Assembly (NCBI RefSeq): GCF_023701525.1
Contig: NZ_JAMQAW010000091.1
Span: 20,652 to 84,651 of the forward strand
Direction: 5' to 3'
Source of the DNA: Streptomyces albipurpureus
GTDB taxonomy: Bacteria; Actinomycetota; Actinomycetes; Streptomycetales; Streptomycetaceae
DNA length: 64,000 nucleotides
How positions within the stretch are numbered: the stretch's first letter is position 1; every line of letters starts with the position of its first letter. The notes beneath the pieces were generated by a model. The model was given only the letters and a program-made list of their open reading frames with translations. It was not told the origin of the DNA and did no database searches. Made by a program: the position numbers and the translations under genes. Positions 34,445 through 41,560 of the stretch are shown here, piece by piece.

Positions 34445-35971
34445 ATGCAGCGCCCATATCGATCGAATCGCTCCTCACCTTCTCGCACGCGTGACGCCGC
34501 GAGCTCCAACCGGGGCGGCAACCCCCGCTCGCAAGGCCAGGGTGGCTCCGCCAACCGCTCCCGTCCGCGTCCCGCGCCGAAGCAGGACTTCCAGCTCCCC
34601 ACCACCATCACCCCCGCGCTCCCCGCGGTTGCGGCCTTCGACGCACTCGACCTTCCGGGTCCGCTGCTGAAGACGCTCACGACCCTGGGTGTGACCGAGC
34701 CCTTCCCCATCCAGGCCGCCACCCTGCCCAACGCTCTCGCTGGCCGGGACGTGCTGGGCCGCGGGCGCACCGGCTCGGGCAAGACCCTCGCTTTCGGGCT
34801 GGCGCTGCTCGCTCGTACCGTCGGACGGAGCGCCACCGCCCGGCAGCCGCTGGCCATGGTCCTCGTTCCCACGCGTGAACTCGCCCAGCAGGTCACCGAC
34901 GCGCTCACCCCGTACGCCCGCTCACTCGAACTGCGGATGACCACCCTTGTCGGCGGCTTGTCGATCGGTAAGCAGGCCGCCGCCCTCCGCGCCGGAGTCG
35001 AGGTGGTGGTTGCCACCCCAGGTCGGCTGAACGATCTGATCGAGCGGGGCGACTGCCGGCTTGACCGGGTGCGCATCACCGTCCTGGACGAAGCCGACCA
35101 GATGGCCGACATGGGCTTTATGCCCCAGGTCACCCGGCTGCTCGACCAGGTCGGCCCCGACGGACAGCGCATGTTCTTCTCCGCCACTCTGGACCGCAGC
35201 ATCGACGCCCTGGTCCGTCGCTACCTCCATGACCCGGTGGTCCACTCGGTCGACCCCTCCGTCGGAGCGGTGACCACGATGGAGCACCATCTGCTCCATG
35301 TGCACGCGGCGGACAAGCACACCGTCGCGACCGAGATCGCGGCCCGTGACGGCCGAGTGATCATGTTCCTCGACACCAAGCGTTCGGTGGACAAGTTCAC
35401 CAAGCACCTGCTGAGCGTCGGCGTACACGCAGCGGCGCTGCACGGCGGCAGGTCCCAGCCGCAGCGCACCCGCACCCTGGCCCAGTTCAAGGCCGGTGAG
35501 GTCACGGTGCTGGTGGCGACCAACGTCGCGGCTCGCGGTATCCATGTGGACGATCTTGACCTGGTGGTCAATGTCGACCCTCCCGCGGACCACAAGGACT
35601 ATCTGCACCGTGGCGGGCGCACTGCGCGGGCCGGCGAGTCCGGCCGTGTGGTCACCCTGGTCACACCCGACCAGCGTCGCGAGATGACCCGGCTGATGGC
35701 CGACGCCGACATCTCACCCCACACCGCCCAGGTGCGCTCGGGCGAGGCGGAGCTCACCCGTATCACCGCGGCGCAGGCCCCGTCCGGTGTCCCCATCAAC
35801 AAGGGCACGCCGGCCGCTCAGCGCCCCAAGACCGGCAGCGCCCCCTTCCGGGGCCGCGGTACGCGTCCGGGTCAGCCGACTGCTCGCTCGGGTGGTGCGA
35901 CCCGTAGGTCCGCCGAGTCCCGTCGGACGGCCGAGGCCCGTAAGGCGGCGCGGGTGCGCCGTAGCGCCTAG
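34445..35971 (+). CDS. DEAD-box ATP-dependent RNA helicase
   Basis: A 508-residue helicase. Motifs in order are Q-motif FPIQAATLP, I GRTGSGKT, Ia PTRELAQQ, Ib TPGRL, II as DEAD in VLDEADQMADMGF, III FFSATL, IV VIMFLDTKRS, V ATNVAARGIHVDDLDLV and VI HRGGRTARAG. The first ~60 residues are basic and Ser/Asn/Gly-rich, and the last ~75 are Arg/Ala/Gly-rich (SAPFRGRGTRPGQPTARSGG), giving RNA-binding tails. The ATG at 34445 has GAAAGG ahead of it. RNA unwinding in ribosome assembly or mRNA turnover, possibly in the cold, is likely from the family and the csp neighbour. Confidence 0.94.
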   Translation: MQRPYRSNRSSPSRTRDAASSNRGGNPRSQGQGGSANRSRPRPAPKQDFQLPTTITPALPAVAAFDALDLPGPLLKTLTTLGVTEPFPIQAATLPNALAGRDVLGRGRTGSGKTLAFGLALLARTVGRSATARQPLAMVLVPTRELAQQVTDALTPYARSLELRMTTLVGGLSIGKQAAALRAGVEVVVATPGRLNDLIERGDCRLDRVRITVLDEADQMADMGFMPQVTRLLDQVGPDGQRMFFSATLDRSIDALVRRYLHDPVVHSVDPSVGAVTTMEHHLLHVHAADKHTVATEIAARDGRVIMFLDTKRSVDKFTKHLLSVGVHAAALHGGRSQPQRTRTLAQFKAGEVTVLVATNVAARGIHVDDLDLVVNVDPPADHKDYLHRGGRTARAGESGRVVTLVTPDQRREMTRLMADADISPHTAQVRSGEAELTRITAAQAPSGVPINKGTPAAQRPKTGSAPFRGRGTRPGQPTARSGGATRRSAESRRTAEARKAARVRRSA

Positions 35972-36315
35972 GCCGGCAGGGGAGTAGTGCGCACACCGGG
36001 TCCGCGCGCTGTTTTCCTGCCAGCAAGGAACACGGCGGGCACTGCTTGCCGCAGGTGGGCACAGCGGCCCCTGAATTCGCAGGCGCAAGCCTCGGGGCAA
36101 GCGGCTTGACGGCAGTGGAACGTAGGGAAGAGCGGTCACCTCGTTGGTGGCCGCTCTTCGCTATGTCGGTGTGTGCATCGAGCGCCCGGCGTGTTGGCGT
36201 TGCGTCGGCCCATGACGCGGGCCGTGGCGTCGGACGCTCGTACCGCGCAGACCTGCGAACACCGCCCCGACCGGTCCTTTGGCCGCGAGAGAGGGCCGTT
36301 GCGGTGTCGACCGGG
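35972..36315. other. Convergent gap after helicase gene, containing a terminator
   Basis: No gene is seen between the helicase stop and the SDR stop. GAAGAGCGGTCACC (36127-36140) and GGTGGCCGCTCTTC (36146-36159) form a 14-base-pair stem with one G-U type mismatch and a TCGTT loop, placed to terminate helicase transcription and perhaps the opposing SDR transcript. Confidence 0.6.
36127..36159 (+). terminator. Hairpin terminator between helicase and SDR genes
   Basis: A 14-base-pair stem with a 5-base loop, about 155 bases after the helicase stop. It is nearly symmetric, so it could act on both converging transcripts. Confidence 0.75.
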
Positions 36316-37194
36316 TCAGGCGGGGCCCTCGGCGTACTCCACACCGGCCGTTCGCTGGTGTCCGGGCGCAGCGGCGCGCTGGGCGAGGGCGTCGAAGGCC
36401 CGGTCCGGCAGGAGACGGCGTAGGAAGAGCATCGGCTTGGCGCCGGCCCCCGCGGCATAGCGGATCTTGGGCCGCTGTGCGGTGGCGGCCTTGGCGATGA
36501 CATCAGCGATCACTGAGGGTGGGGACAGGCGCTTGGCCGTGGCCCTGGAGGTGAAGGTGTCGGCGAGCGCGTTGGCGCGGGCGGCATAAGGGCCGCTGCC
36601 GGAGACCCTGCGAAGGCTGTCGGCCGCGATGCCGCCCCATTCGGTGCTGATGCCACCCGGTTCGATGATGACGACATCGATGCCGAAGGGCTTCACCTCC
36701 GTGCGCAGCGCGTCGCTGAAGCCCTCCACCGCGAACTTGGTGCCGTGGTACCACGCCCCGAACGGGGTGTAGATCTTGCCGCCCATCGAGGTGACATTGA
36801 TGATCCGTCCCGCACCCTGGCGGCGCATATGGGGCAGTGTGAGCTGAGTGAGGCGGGCGAGCCCGAAGACATTCACCTCGAACTGGCGGCGGCCCTCCTC
36901 AAGGGGTACTTCCTCCACCGCGCCGTAGGAGCCGTATCCGGCGTTGTTGACGAGCACGTCGATCCGTCCCGCATCGGCGATGACCTTGCCGATCGCCTGC
37001 TGTACGGATGCCTCGTCGGTGACGTCAACGCCGAGGACATGGATGCCTCGTCTGGCGAGGGGCTCCATGCGTTCGACCCTTCGGGCCAGGGCGTACACCG
37101 AAAAGCCGAGCTCCTGCAATCTGCGTGTGGTGGCTTCGCCGATGCCGGATGAGGCGCCGGTGACCAGGGCGACCTTTTGGAAGACATCAGTCAT
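36316..37194 (-). CDS. Short-chain dehydrogenase/reductase (classical SDR)
   Basis: A 292-residue NAD(P)-dependent oxidoreductase. The cofactor motif is VALVTGASSGIGEATTRRL (TGxxxGxG) and NNAGYGSYG is the structural NNAG. The catalytic Ser is in INVTSMGGKIYTPFG and the YxxxK in WYHGTKFAVEGFSDALRTE: here it reads Y-H-G-T-K, so the catalytic Tyr and Lys are present. The arginines in ARRVERMEPLA after beta-2 favour NADP. The substrate is unknown; oxidation of alcohols or reduction of ketones is expected. The ATG at 37194 puts the Rossmann motif at residue 8. Confidence 0.92.
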   Translation of the reverse strand: MTDVFQKVALVTGASSGIGEATTRRLQELGFSVYALARRVERMEPLARRGIHVLGVDVTDEASVQQAIGKVIADAGRIDVLVNNAGYGSYGAVEEVPLEEGRRQFEVNVFGLARLTQLTLPHMRRQGAGRIINVTSMGGKIYTPFGAWYHGTKFAVEGFSDALRTEVKPFGIDVVIIEPGGISTEWGGIAADSLRRVSGSGPYAARANALADTFTSRATAKRLSPPSVIADVIAKAATAQRPKIRYAAGAGAKPMLFLRRLLPDRAFDALAQRAAAPGHQRTAGVEYAEGPA

Positions 37195-37665
37195 TTCGAT
37201 ACGGCCTTTCGCCTCGATAACTCTGCCCCTTCTCAGCCTGCGGTAGCCGGCAGAGGTCTGCAAACAGGGGCGAAGCGCGGGGGGAGTGGGCCTCGGCGGG
37301 CGGGGTGCGGGGCGGTGGTCCCCCGGAGGGCGCACGGGTGTCCGGGCTACGCCGTTGTGCGACTACCGCCCGGTGGCGATGTCGACGCCGGGCGGTAGTC
37401 ACTGGTGGGACGGCGGGGACCTGGCCTTCCGGGGCAGCTCGCCGGGGTCGGTCGGTGGCACGGCTTGTGTCGCAGGGGTCGGTCGGTGGCACGGCTGGCG
37501 TTGCCGGGGTGGGTCGGCTGCGGTGTCGCCACTCCAGAGATCGGGCGCAGAGCCCAGCGCACCAGTTGCCAGGGCAGTCGCCAGGACTCTCTGCCGTCCC
37601 CGGAGACGGCAGAGGTCGGTTCTCCACGCCACTCTCCGCGCCGTACGACGATGGACCGGCGGCGC
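37195..37665. repeat. Intergenic region with inverted and direct repeats
   Basis: About 470 bases without a gene between two minus-strand genes. GACTACCGCCCGG (37361-37373) and CCGGGCGGTAGTC (37388-37400) form a perfect 13-base inverted repeat around a 14-base loop. A 22-base unit starting GGGGTCGGTCGG and ending TGGCACGGCT occurs at 37444-37465 and again at 37475-37496 (31-base period), with a degenerate third copy from about 37505. The hairpin could terminate the M20 gene transcript or form a regulatory structure ahead of the SDR gene. Confidence 0.7.
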
Positions 37666-38781
37666 TCAGCCGCGCGCTGCGGCGATCAACTCGGCGAGGA
37701 GGGTTGCCCGAACCGGCAGCTCATCGATCACCAGGTGCTCGTCGTCCGCGTGCGCTCCACCTCCGACAGCCCCTAGGCCGTCCAATGTCGGGCAGCCGGC
37801 ACCCGCGGTGAGATTGCCGTCGGACGCGCCCCCGACCGCGGCCTCCCGCAGGGGCGCCATGCCGAGGCGGGCCGCGACCTTCTGGGCCAGTGTGAACAGC
37901 TCTGCCGATGAGTGCCGCTCCAGCGGTGGCCGGCTGGCTCCGCCAGCGATGGTGAGCCGGGCACCCGGTGTGCGCACAGGGAGCCCACGGAGCAACGCGT
38001 CGACCTGTCGTTGGGCCGCCGCGCTGGCTGCCCGAACGTCCACACAGATACTCGCGTGGGCGGGCACGGTGTTGCGGGAGCTTCCCGCCGAGACGAGGGT
38101 CGGGGTGATGGTGGTGGCTTCGGGACCGAACGGAGCGGACCGGCCTTCGTTCACCTGTGCCCCCAACGCACTGATGGCGAGGATCTGATGGGCCGCCTCC
38201 ACGGCCGCGTTGACACCCTTCTCCGGGTTGAGGCCGGAGTGGGCCGCCTTGCCCGTTACGGCGATCTCATATCGGGACACCCCCTTGCGGGCCACCTTCA
38301 GCGCACCGCCGTCGGCTGAGGCCTCCAGGACGAATGCGGCCGCACACCCTCCTACCGACTCCAAGATCAGCTCCCGCGAGGTGGGTGAGCCGACCTCCTC
38401 GTCCCCGGTGACCAGCACGGCGATACCGTCGAGCGAAGGCAGGCTCGCCAGGGCATGGAACATCTGGACCAGCCCGCCCTTCATATCGAAGACGCCCGGT
38501 CCGCGCGCGATCCCGTTCTCGATCGACCAAGGGTGCGTGGCCAGGGTGCCGATCGGCCACACCGTGTCGTGATGGCCGAGCAGTAACACGCGGGGGGTTC
38601 CGAAGCTCCACCGCAGATGGGTGACGTCGTCGACGACCAGAGTCTCCGGTACGGCGTCCAGCAGCCTGCTGCCTTGGGCCGCGACCGCGGCGGCGCTCCG
38701 CGCAACGGCTTGATGATCGGCCGAGAACGACTCGCACCGGACGAGTTCTTCGAGGTCTGCCAACATCTGGGTCAGGTTCAT
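37666..38781 (-). CDS. M20 family metallopeptidase (carboxypeptidase G2-like)
   Basis: A 371-residue zinc peptidase. Metal ligands are seen in LLLGHHDTVWPIGT (His and following Asp), GPGVFDMKGGLVQM (bridging Asp), VTGDEEVGSP (catalytic Glu and metal Glu) and the late His of GGGAHADDEHLVIDE. The lid/dimerisation domain lies at about residues 170-290. It would cleave a C-terminal amino acid (often Glu) from a peptide or folate-like conjugate. GAGAGGG precedes the ATG at 38781. It diverges from the cobalamin riboswitch transcript; no functional link is evident. Confidence 0.92.
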   Translation of the reverse strand: MNLTQMLADLEELVRCESFSADHQAVARSAAAVAAQGSRLLDAVPETLVVDDVTHLRWSFGTPRVLLLGHHDTVWPIGTLATHPWSIENGIARGPGVFDMKGGLVQMFHALASLPSLDGIAVLVTGDEEVGSPTSRELILESVGGCAAAFVLEASADGGALKVARKGVSRYEIAVTGKAAHSGLNPEKGVNAAVEAAHQILAISALGAQVNEGRSAPFGPEATTITPTLVSAGSSRNTVPAHASICVDVRAASAAAQRQVDALLRGLPVRTPGARLTIAGGASRPPLERHSSAELFTLAQKVAARLGMAPLREAAVGGASDGNLTAGAGCPTLDGLGAVGGGAHADDEHLVIDELPVRATLLAELIAAARG

Positions 38782-38989
38782 AGGGCCCTCTCTGCGCTGT
38801 CCGGTGCTTGGTTGCACCTGGACGGTAGGTCCTTCCACGCTGTCGGCGGCGGACGCCGACATTCGAGACGCTGGGCCACAGCCTCTCCAAAACCTGCACG
38901 ACACAAGGCAATTGCTGGGAATCATCGCGAAGTTCTCCACCGGGGAGCTACGATGCCTCTGCTCCGGCTTCACACCGGAGCCACAACTG

Positions 38990-39095
38990 AATGCGTGCAC
39001 GACTGGGGAAAGCCGGTGGAAGTCCGGCGCTGACCTGCAACCGTGAGCGGCACCTGGGGTGTCGCAAGCCGGAGCGCCCAGCGTGTGTGTGCACT
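38990..39095 (+). promoter_or_regulatory. Cobalamin riboswitch
   Basis: The sequence GGGGAAAGCCGGTGGAAGTC followed by CGGCGCTGACCTGCAACCGT matches the conserved core of actinobacterial B12 riboswitches, including the B12-box equivalent. GTGCAC at 38995-39000 can pair with GTGCAC at 39089-39094 to close the element (P1), and CGCAAGCCGGAGCGCC is the usual 3' junction. It lies about 140 bases upstream of the DUF4430 gene on the same strand, so high cobalamin should shut expression of that gene and probably the permease after it. Confidence 0.9.
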
Positions 39096-39194
39096 GCTTC
39101 CCACCGCCATGGTCTGCGGCGCGAAGCCCCGATTCCGGGTGCACCGGCGATGTCCGTCCATCCAGGAGCGGGCGGCTGCCGGAGCTGGGTCGTT

Positions 39195-39226
39195 GGGGTC
39201 GCGTTGTCGACCCCACCTTGGAAAGG
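39195..39226 (+). promoter_or_regulatory. Putative riboswitch expression platform and ribosome site
   Basis: GGGGTCG (39195-39201) and CGACCCC (39208-39214) form a 7-base-pair hairpin that ends 5 bases before the ribosome site GGAAAGG (39220-39226) of the GTG start at 39235. In the ligand-bound state it or an extended form could hide the ribosome site. This is an inference from position and pairing. Confidence 0.45.
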
Positions 39227-39234
39227 CACCTATC

Positions 39235-39723
39235 GTGCGCCAGGCTCTCGCTCTCCGTGCTGCGACCGCAACCGCCGTTCTCGGCCTCACCCTCACCGTC
39301 GCACCGACCGCCCAAGCCACACCCGTCACGACCCACACCAACTCTCCCGTCCTCGTGAAGCTGACGGTCCAGGGACCCGAGGGGCGGCTGTTCAAGGGCC
39401 TTGTCATAACCAAGGGGCACGATGTCACCACCGCGACCGGTGGTACCCACGCCTGTGACGGAACCAACGGCGGCCATTATCCGACCGCCGTGCCCACCCC
39501 TACCGCGGCCCTCGATGACGCCGCCAGAAAGCGGAACTTCACCTGGGACGGCACCTGGTACTCGTCCTTCGACGACTTCTCGGTGGACAGCATCAAGGGC
39601 GTCAGCGGTGGGGCGTCCGCCTACTGGAACATATCGGTGAACGGCGTGTCCACCCCGGTGGGCGGCTGCCAGTTCCGGATCAAGACGGGGGACCAGGTCG
39701 CCTTCACCTGGACCACCTTCTAG
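39235..39723 (+). CDS. Secreted DUF4430 / transcobalamin-C-terminal-like protein
   Basis: A 162-residue exported protein. The signal peptide is ALALRAATATAVLGLTLTVA with cleavage expected near PTAQA-TP. The mature part contains the DUF4430 fold (the same family as the beta domain of intrinsic factor and transcobalamin): LVITKGHDVTTATGG, FTWDGTWYSSFDDFSVDSIK, SAYWNISVNGVSTPVGGCQ and an end FRIKTGDQVAFTWTTF, with two cysteines (THACDG, GGCQF) that could form a disulfide. The GTG start follows GGAAAGG. Control by a cobalamin riboswitch suggests that it binds or presents a corrinoid outside the cell. Confidence 0.88.
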   Translation: MRQALALRAATATAVLGLTLTVAPTAQATPVTTHTNSPVLVKLTVQGPEGRLFKGLVITKGHDVTTATGGTHACDGTNGGHYPTAVPTPTAALDDAARKRNFTWDGTWYSSFDDFSVDSIKGVSGGASAYWNISVNGVSTPVGGCQFRIKTGDQVAFTWTTF

Positions 39724-39790
39724 TCTCTTCTCCGGGCCGGTCGGCGACCATTCTGCCGAGTAGCGGTCCCGGGGATCGGGGAGGGAATCG

Positions 39791-40579
39791 GTGGACTGGT
39801 CGGCCGGGCTGCTCGCGTTCACGGCCGGGCTGCTGATCTCGGTCGTGACCGCTCCGGTCGGTGTCTCCGGGGCGGTGTTCCTTTTGCCCGTGCAACTGAG
39901 CGTGCTTCAGGTGCCGAGCCCTTCGGTGACACCAACGAACCTGCTGTTCAACGTGGTCGCCGGCCCAGGCGCCCTGCTGCGCTACCGGCGCAGAGGAGAC
40001 CTGGGCGGCAGGCTCACCCGGCTACTGGTCGCCGGCGCCGTACCCGGTGTCGTCCTGGGCGCGGTGATCCGGGTCTTCGCCATCCCCGGCCCCCGGGTCT
40101 TCCGCGTGCTCGTCGCCCTGCTCCTCCTGCCACTTGGCCTCTGGCTCTGGATTCGCACCCTGCGTCCCGCGACCGGCGCGATCAGGCCCGATCCAGGCCC
40201 CCGGTCCACCGTGCTGCTGGCCCTCACCGTGGGTACCGTAGGTGGGATCTACGGCATCGGGGGTGGTTCCCTGCTGGGCCCCATCCTGGCGGGCCGGGGT
40301 ATGGCGATGGCACGGGTCGCCCCCGCCGCTCTGGCTTGCACGTTTGTCACCTCCATCGTGGGCGCCACCACCTACGCCGTGCTCGCCCTCGTCGCACCGG
40401 GCCACAACATCGCCCCCGACTGGTTCCTGGGGTTGGTCTGCGGCCTGGGTGGACTGTGCGGGGGAGTGCTCGGGGCGCATCTTCAGCCGAGGCTGCCGGA
40501 GCGGGTACTCCGGCTCCTGCTGGGCACCCTGGCGATGGCGCTGGGCGCACTGTACGCCGTGCAGGGCGCCGCCGGATGA
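39791..40579 (+). CDS. TSUP (TauE/SafE) family membrane permease
   Basis: A 262-residue membrane protein with about eight hydrophobic segments in two repeats (AGLLAFTAGLLISVVTAPVG, PSVTPTNLLFNVVAGPGALL, LTVGTVGGIYGIGGGSLLGP and RVLRLLLGTLAMALGALYAV). The repeated Gly/Pro-rich signatures define TSUP carriers, usually for sulfite, sulfonates or related anions. GGGGAGGG precedes the GTG at 39791. It lies 67 bases after the riboswitch-controlled DUF4430 gene with no terminator between, so it is probably under the same riboswitch. A cobalt or corrinoid role is therefore a reasonable guess. Confidence 0.88.
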   Translation: MDWSAGLLAFTAGLLISVVTAPVGVSGAVFLLPVQLSVLQVPSPSVTPTNLLFNVVAGPGALLRYRRRGDLGGRLTRLLVAGAVPGVVLGAVIRVFAIPGPRVFRVLVALLLLPLGLWLWIRTLRPATGAIRPDPGPRSTVLLALTVGTVGGIYGIGGGSLLGPILAGRGMAMARVAPAALACTFVTSIVGATTYAVLALVAPGHNIAPDWFLGLVCGLGGLCGGVLGAHLQPRLPERVLRLLLGTLAMALGALYAVQGAAG

Positions 40580-40796
40580 CGCCGTGACCGCGATGGGGTC
40601 GGTCGGACGGTCCGCGCGGGTTCTGCCGCGTCGAGGACCGCAGCGAACCGGATTCAGTCCACTGCGGGGCGTCGGGCTTCTCAGCACACCCCATCCGCTG
40701 GTGCTGGTTGCCACCCTGGTGAATGTGGCGTGGTCTGCAAAGATACGCATGGCGCAGTTTCCCCTGCCGTCCGTCCCCCCTTATGGCTGAGGTGTC

Positions 40797-41015
40797 ATGT
40801 CCATCGTTGTCATAGCCCTAGCGGTACTGATCCTCGTGGCCATCACCGTCCTGCTGGTCAAGTTGCAATCCTGGCGGCCCCTTCGTGGACGGCCCGGCCG
40901 CAACTGCCCCGAATGCGGTGGCCGTCGAACCACCACCGTCGAGCTTCCCGGCAGGCTCCACGGGATGCTCGAATGCCGTGCGTGCCACCGCGTCTGGCAA
41001 CCCCCAACCTCCTGA
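40797..41015 (+). CDS. Small membrane protein with zinc ribbon
   Basis: A 72-residue protein: one N-terminal transmembrane helix (SIVVIALAVLILVAITVLLV) followed by a cytoplasmic zinc ribbon with CPECGG and ECRACHRVWQP. GAGGTG lies just before the ATG. It is unknown to me as a characterised gene. The 217 bases upstream contain no gene. It precedes the 143-residue protein and the STAND-like gene on the same strand with a gap of 113 bases, so it may or may not belong with them. Confidence 0.75.
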   Translation: MSIVVIALAVLILVAITVLLVKLQSWRPLRGRPGRNCPECGGRRTTTVELPGRLHGMLECRACHRVWQPPTS

Positions 41016-41128
41016 CCTCCAGCCCCGAAGAGCCCATCAACCCCACGGCTACCAATCGTCAGACGGGTAGGTTTCAAGGCCTCGGCGGGGGTAAGAGTTC
41101 GGCCACAACGTCATCATCTCTGGGGGGC

Positions 41129-41560
41129 ATGATGGACCCGCTTGTACTCGCCGCTGCATCCGCCGTTGTGGCATCGATCGCCGGAGAGGCGTGGAGTGAC
41201 GTCAGGGCCGCAGTGGTACGCACCTGGGATCGGGTGAACTCCCCCCGATCCCGCAGCATCGGCGACGCCGTTCAGTACGACGCTGAGGGGCTTCATCAAC
41301 TCGGCTCGGACGAAGGAGCCGTCGCCGTGCGCAGCGGACAGCTTGAGGAGGATTGGCAGAGCCACTTCAGGGCCCTTCTGCGGGATCACCCCGATGCTCG
41401 GGAGGCGGTGCTGGAGCTGGTCCAGAAGGATCTGATCCCGCTGGTGCCCGAGCCTCAGCAGCGCCTGGGGATCACCAACGTCATCAACAACAACACCGCT
41501 CGGGACAACAGCCGTTTTTTCCTCGCGAACCAGGACATCAACTACCACGAACGCGACTGA
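41129..41560 (+). CDS. Hypothetical 143-residue protein upstream of STAND/TPR gene
   Basis: The protein starts MMDPLVLAAASAVVASIAGE, a hydrophobic helix that could be membrane-inserted, then an acidic helical body (SGQLEEDWQSHFRALLRDHP), and ends in an Asn/Asp-rich tail ITNVINNNTARDNSRFFLAN. A GGGGGG run directly precedes two adjacent ATG codons (41129 and 41132). No known domain is recognised. Small proteins in this position often carry the effector or adaptor for a downstream STAND NTPase; here the coupling is tight, since the STAND frame opens at this gene's stop. Confidence 0.7.
   Translation: MMDPLVLAAASAVVASIAGEAWSDVRAAVVRTWDRVNSPRSRSIGDAVQYDAEGLHQLGSDEGAVAVRSGQLEEDWQSHFRALLRDHPDAREAVLELVQKDLIPLVPEPQQRLGITNVINNNTARDNSRFFLANQDINYHERD

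Noticed and set aside
36000..36120. Possible structured RNA after the helicase gene
   Set aside because: Several small inverted repeats are present but no tRNA or known RNA family features; only the terminator hairpin at 36127-36159 is convincing.
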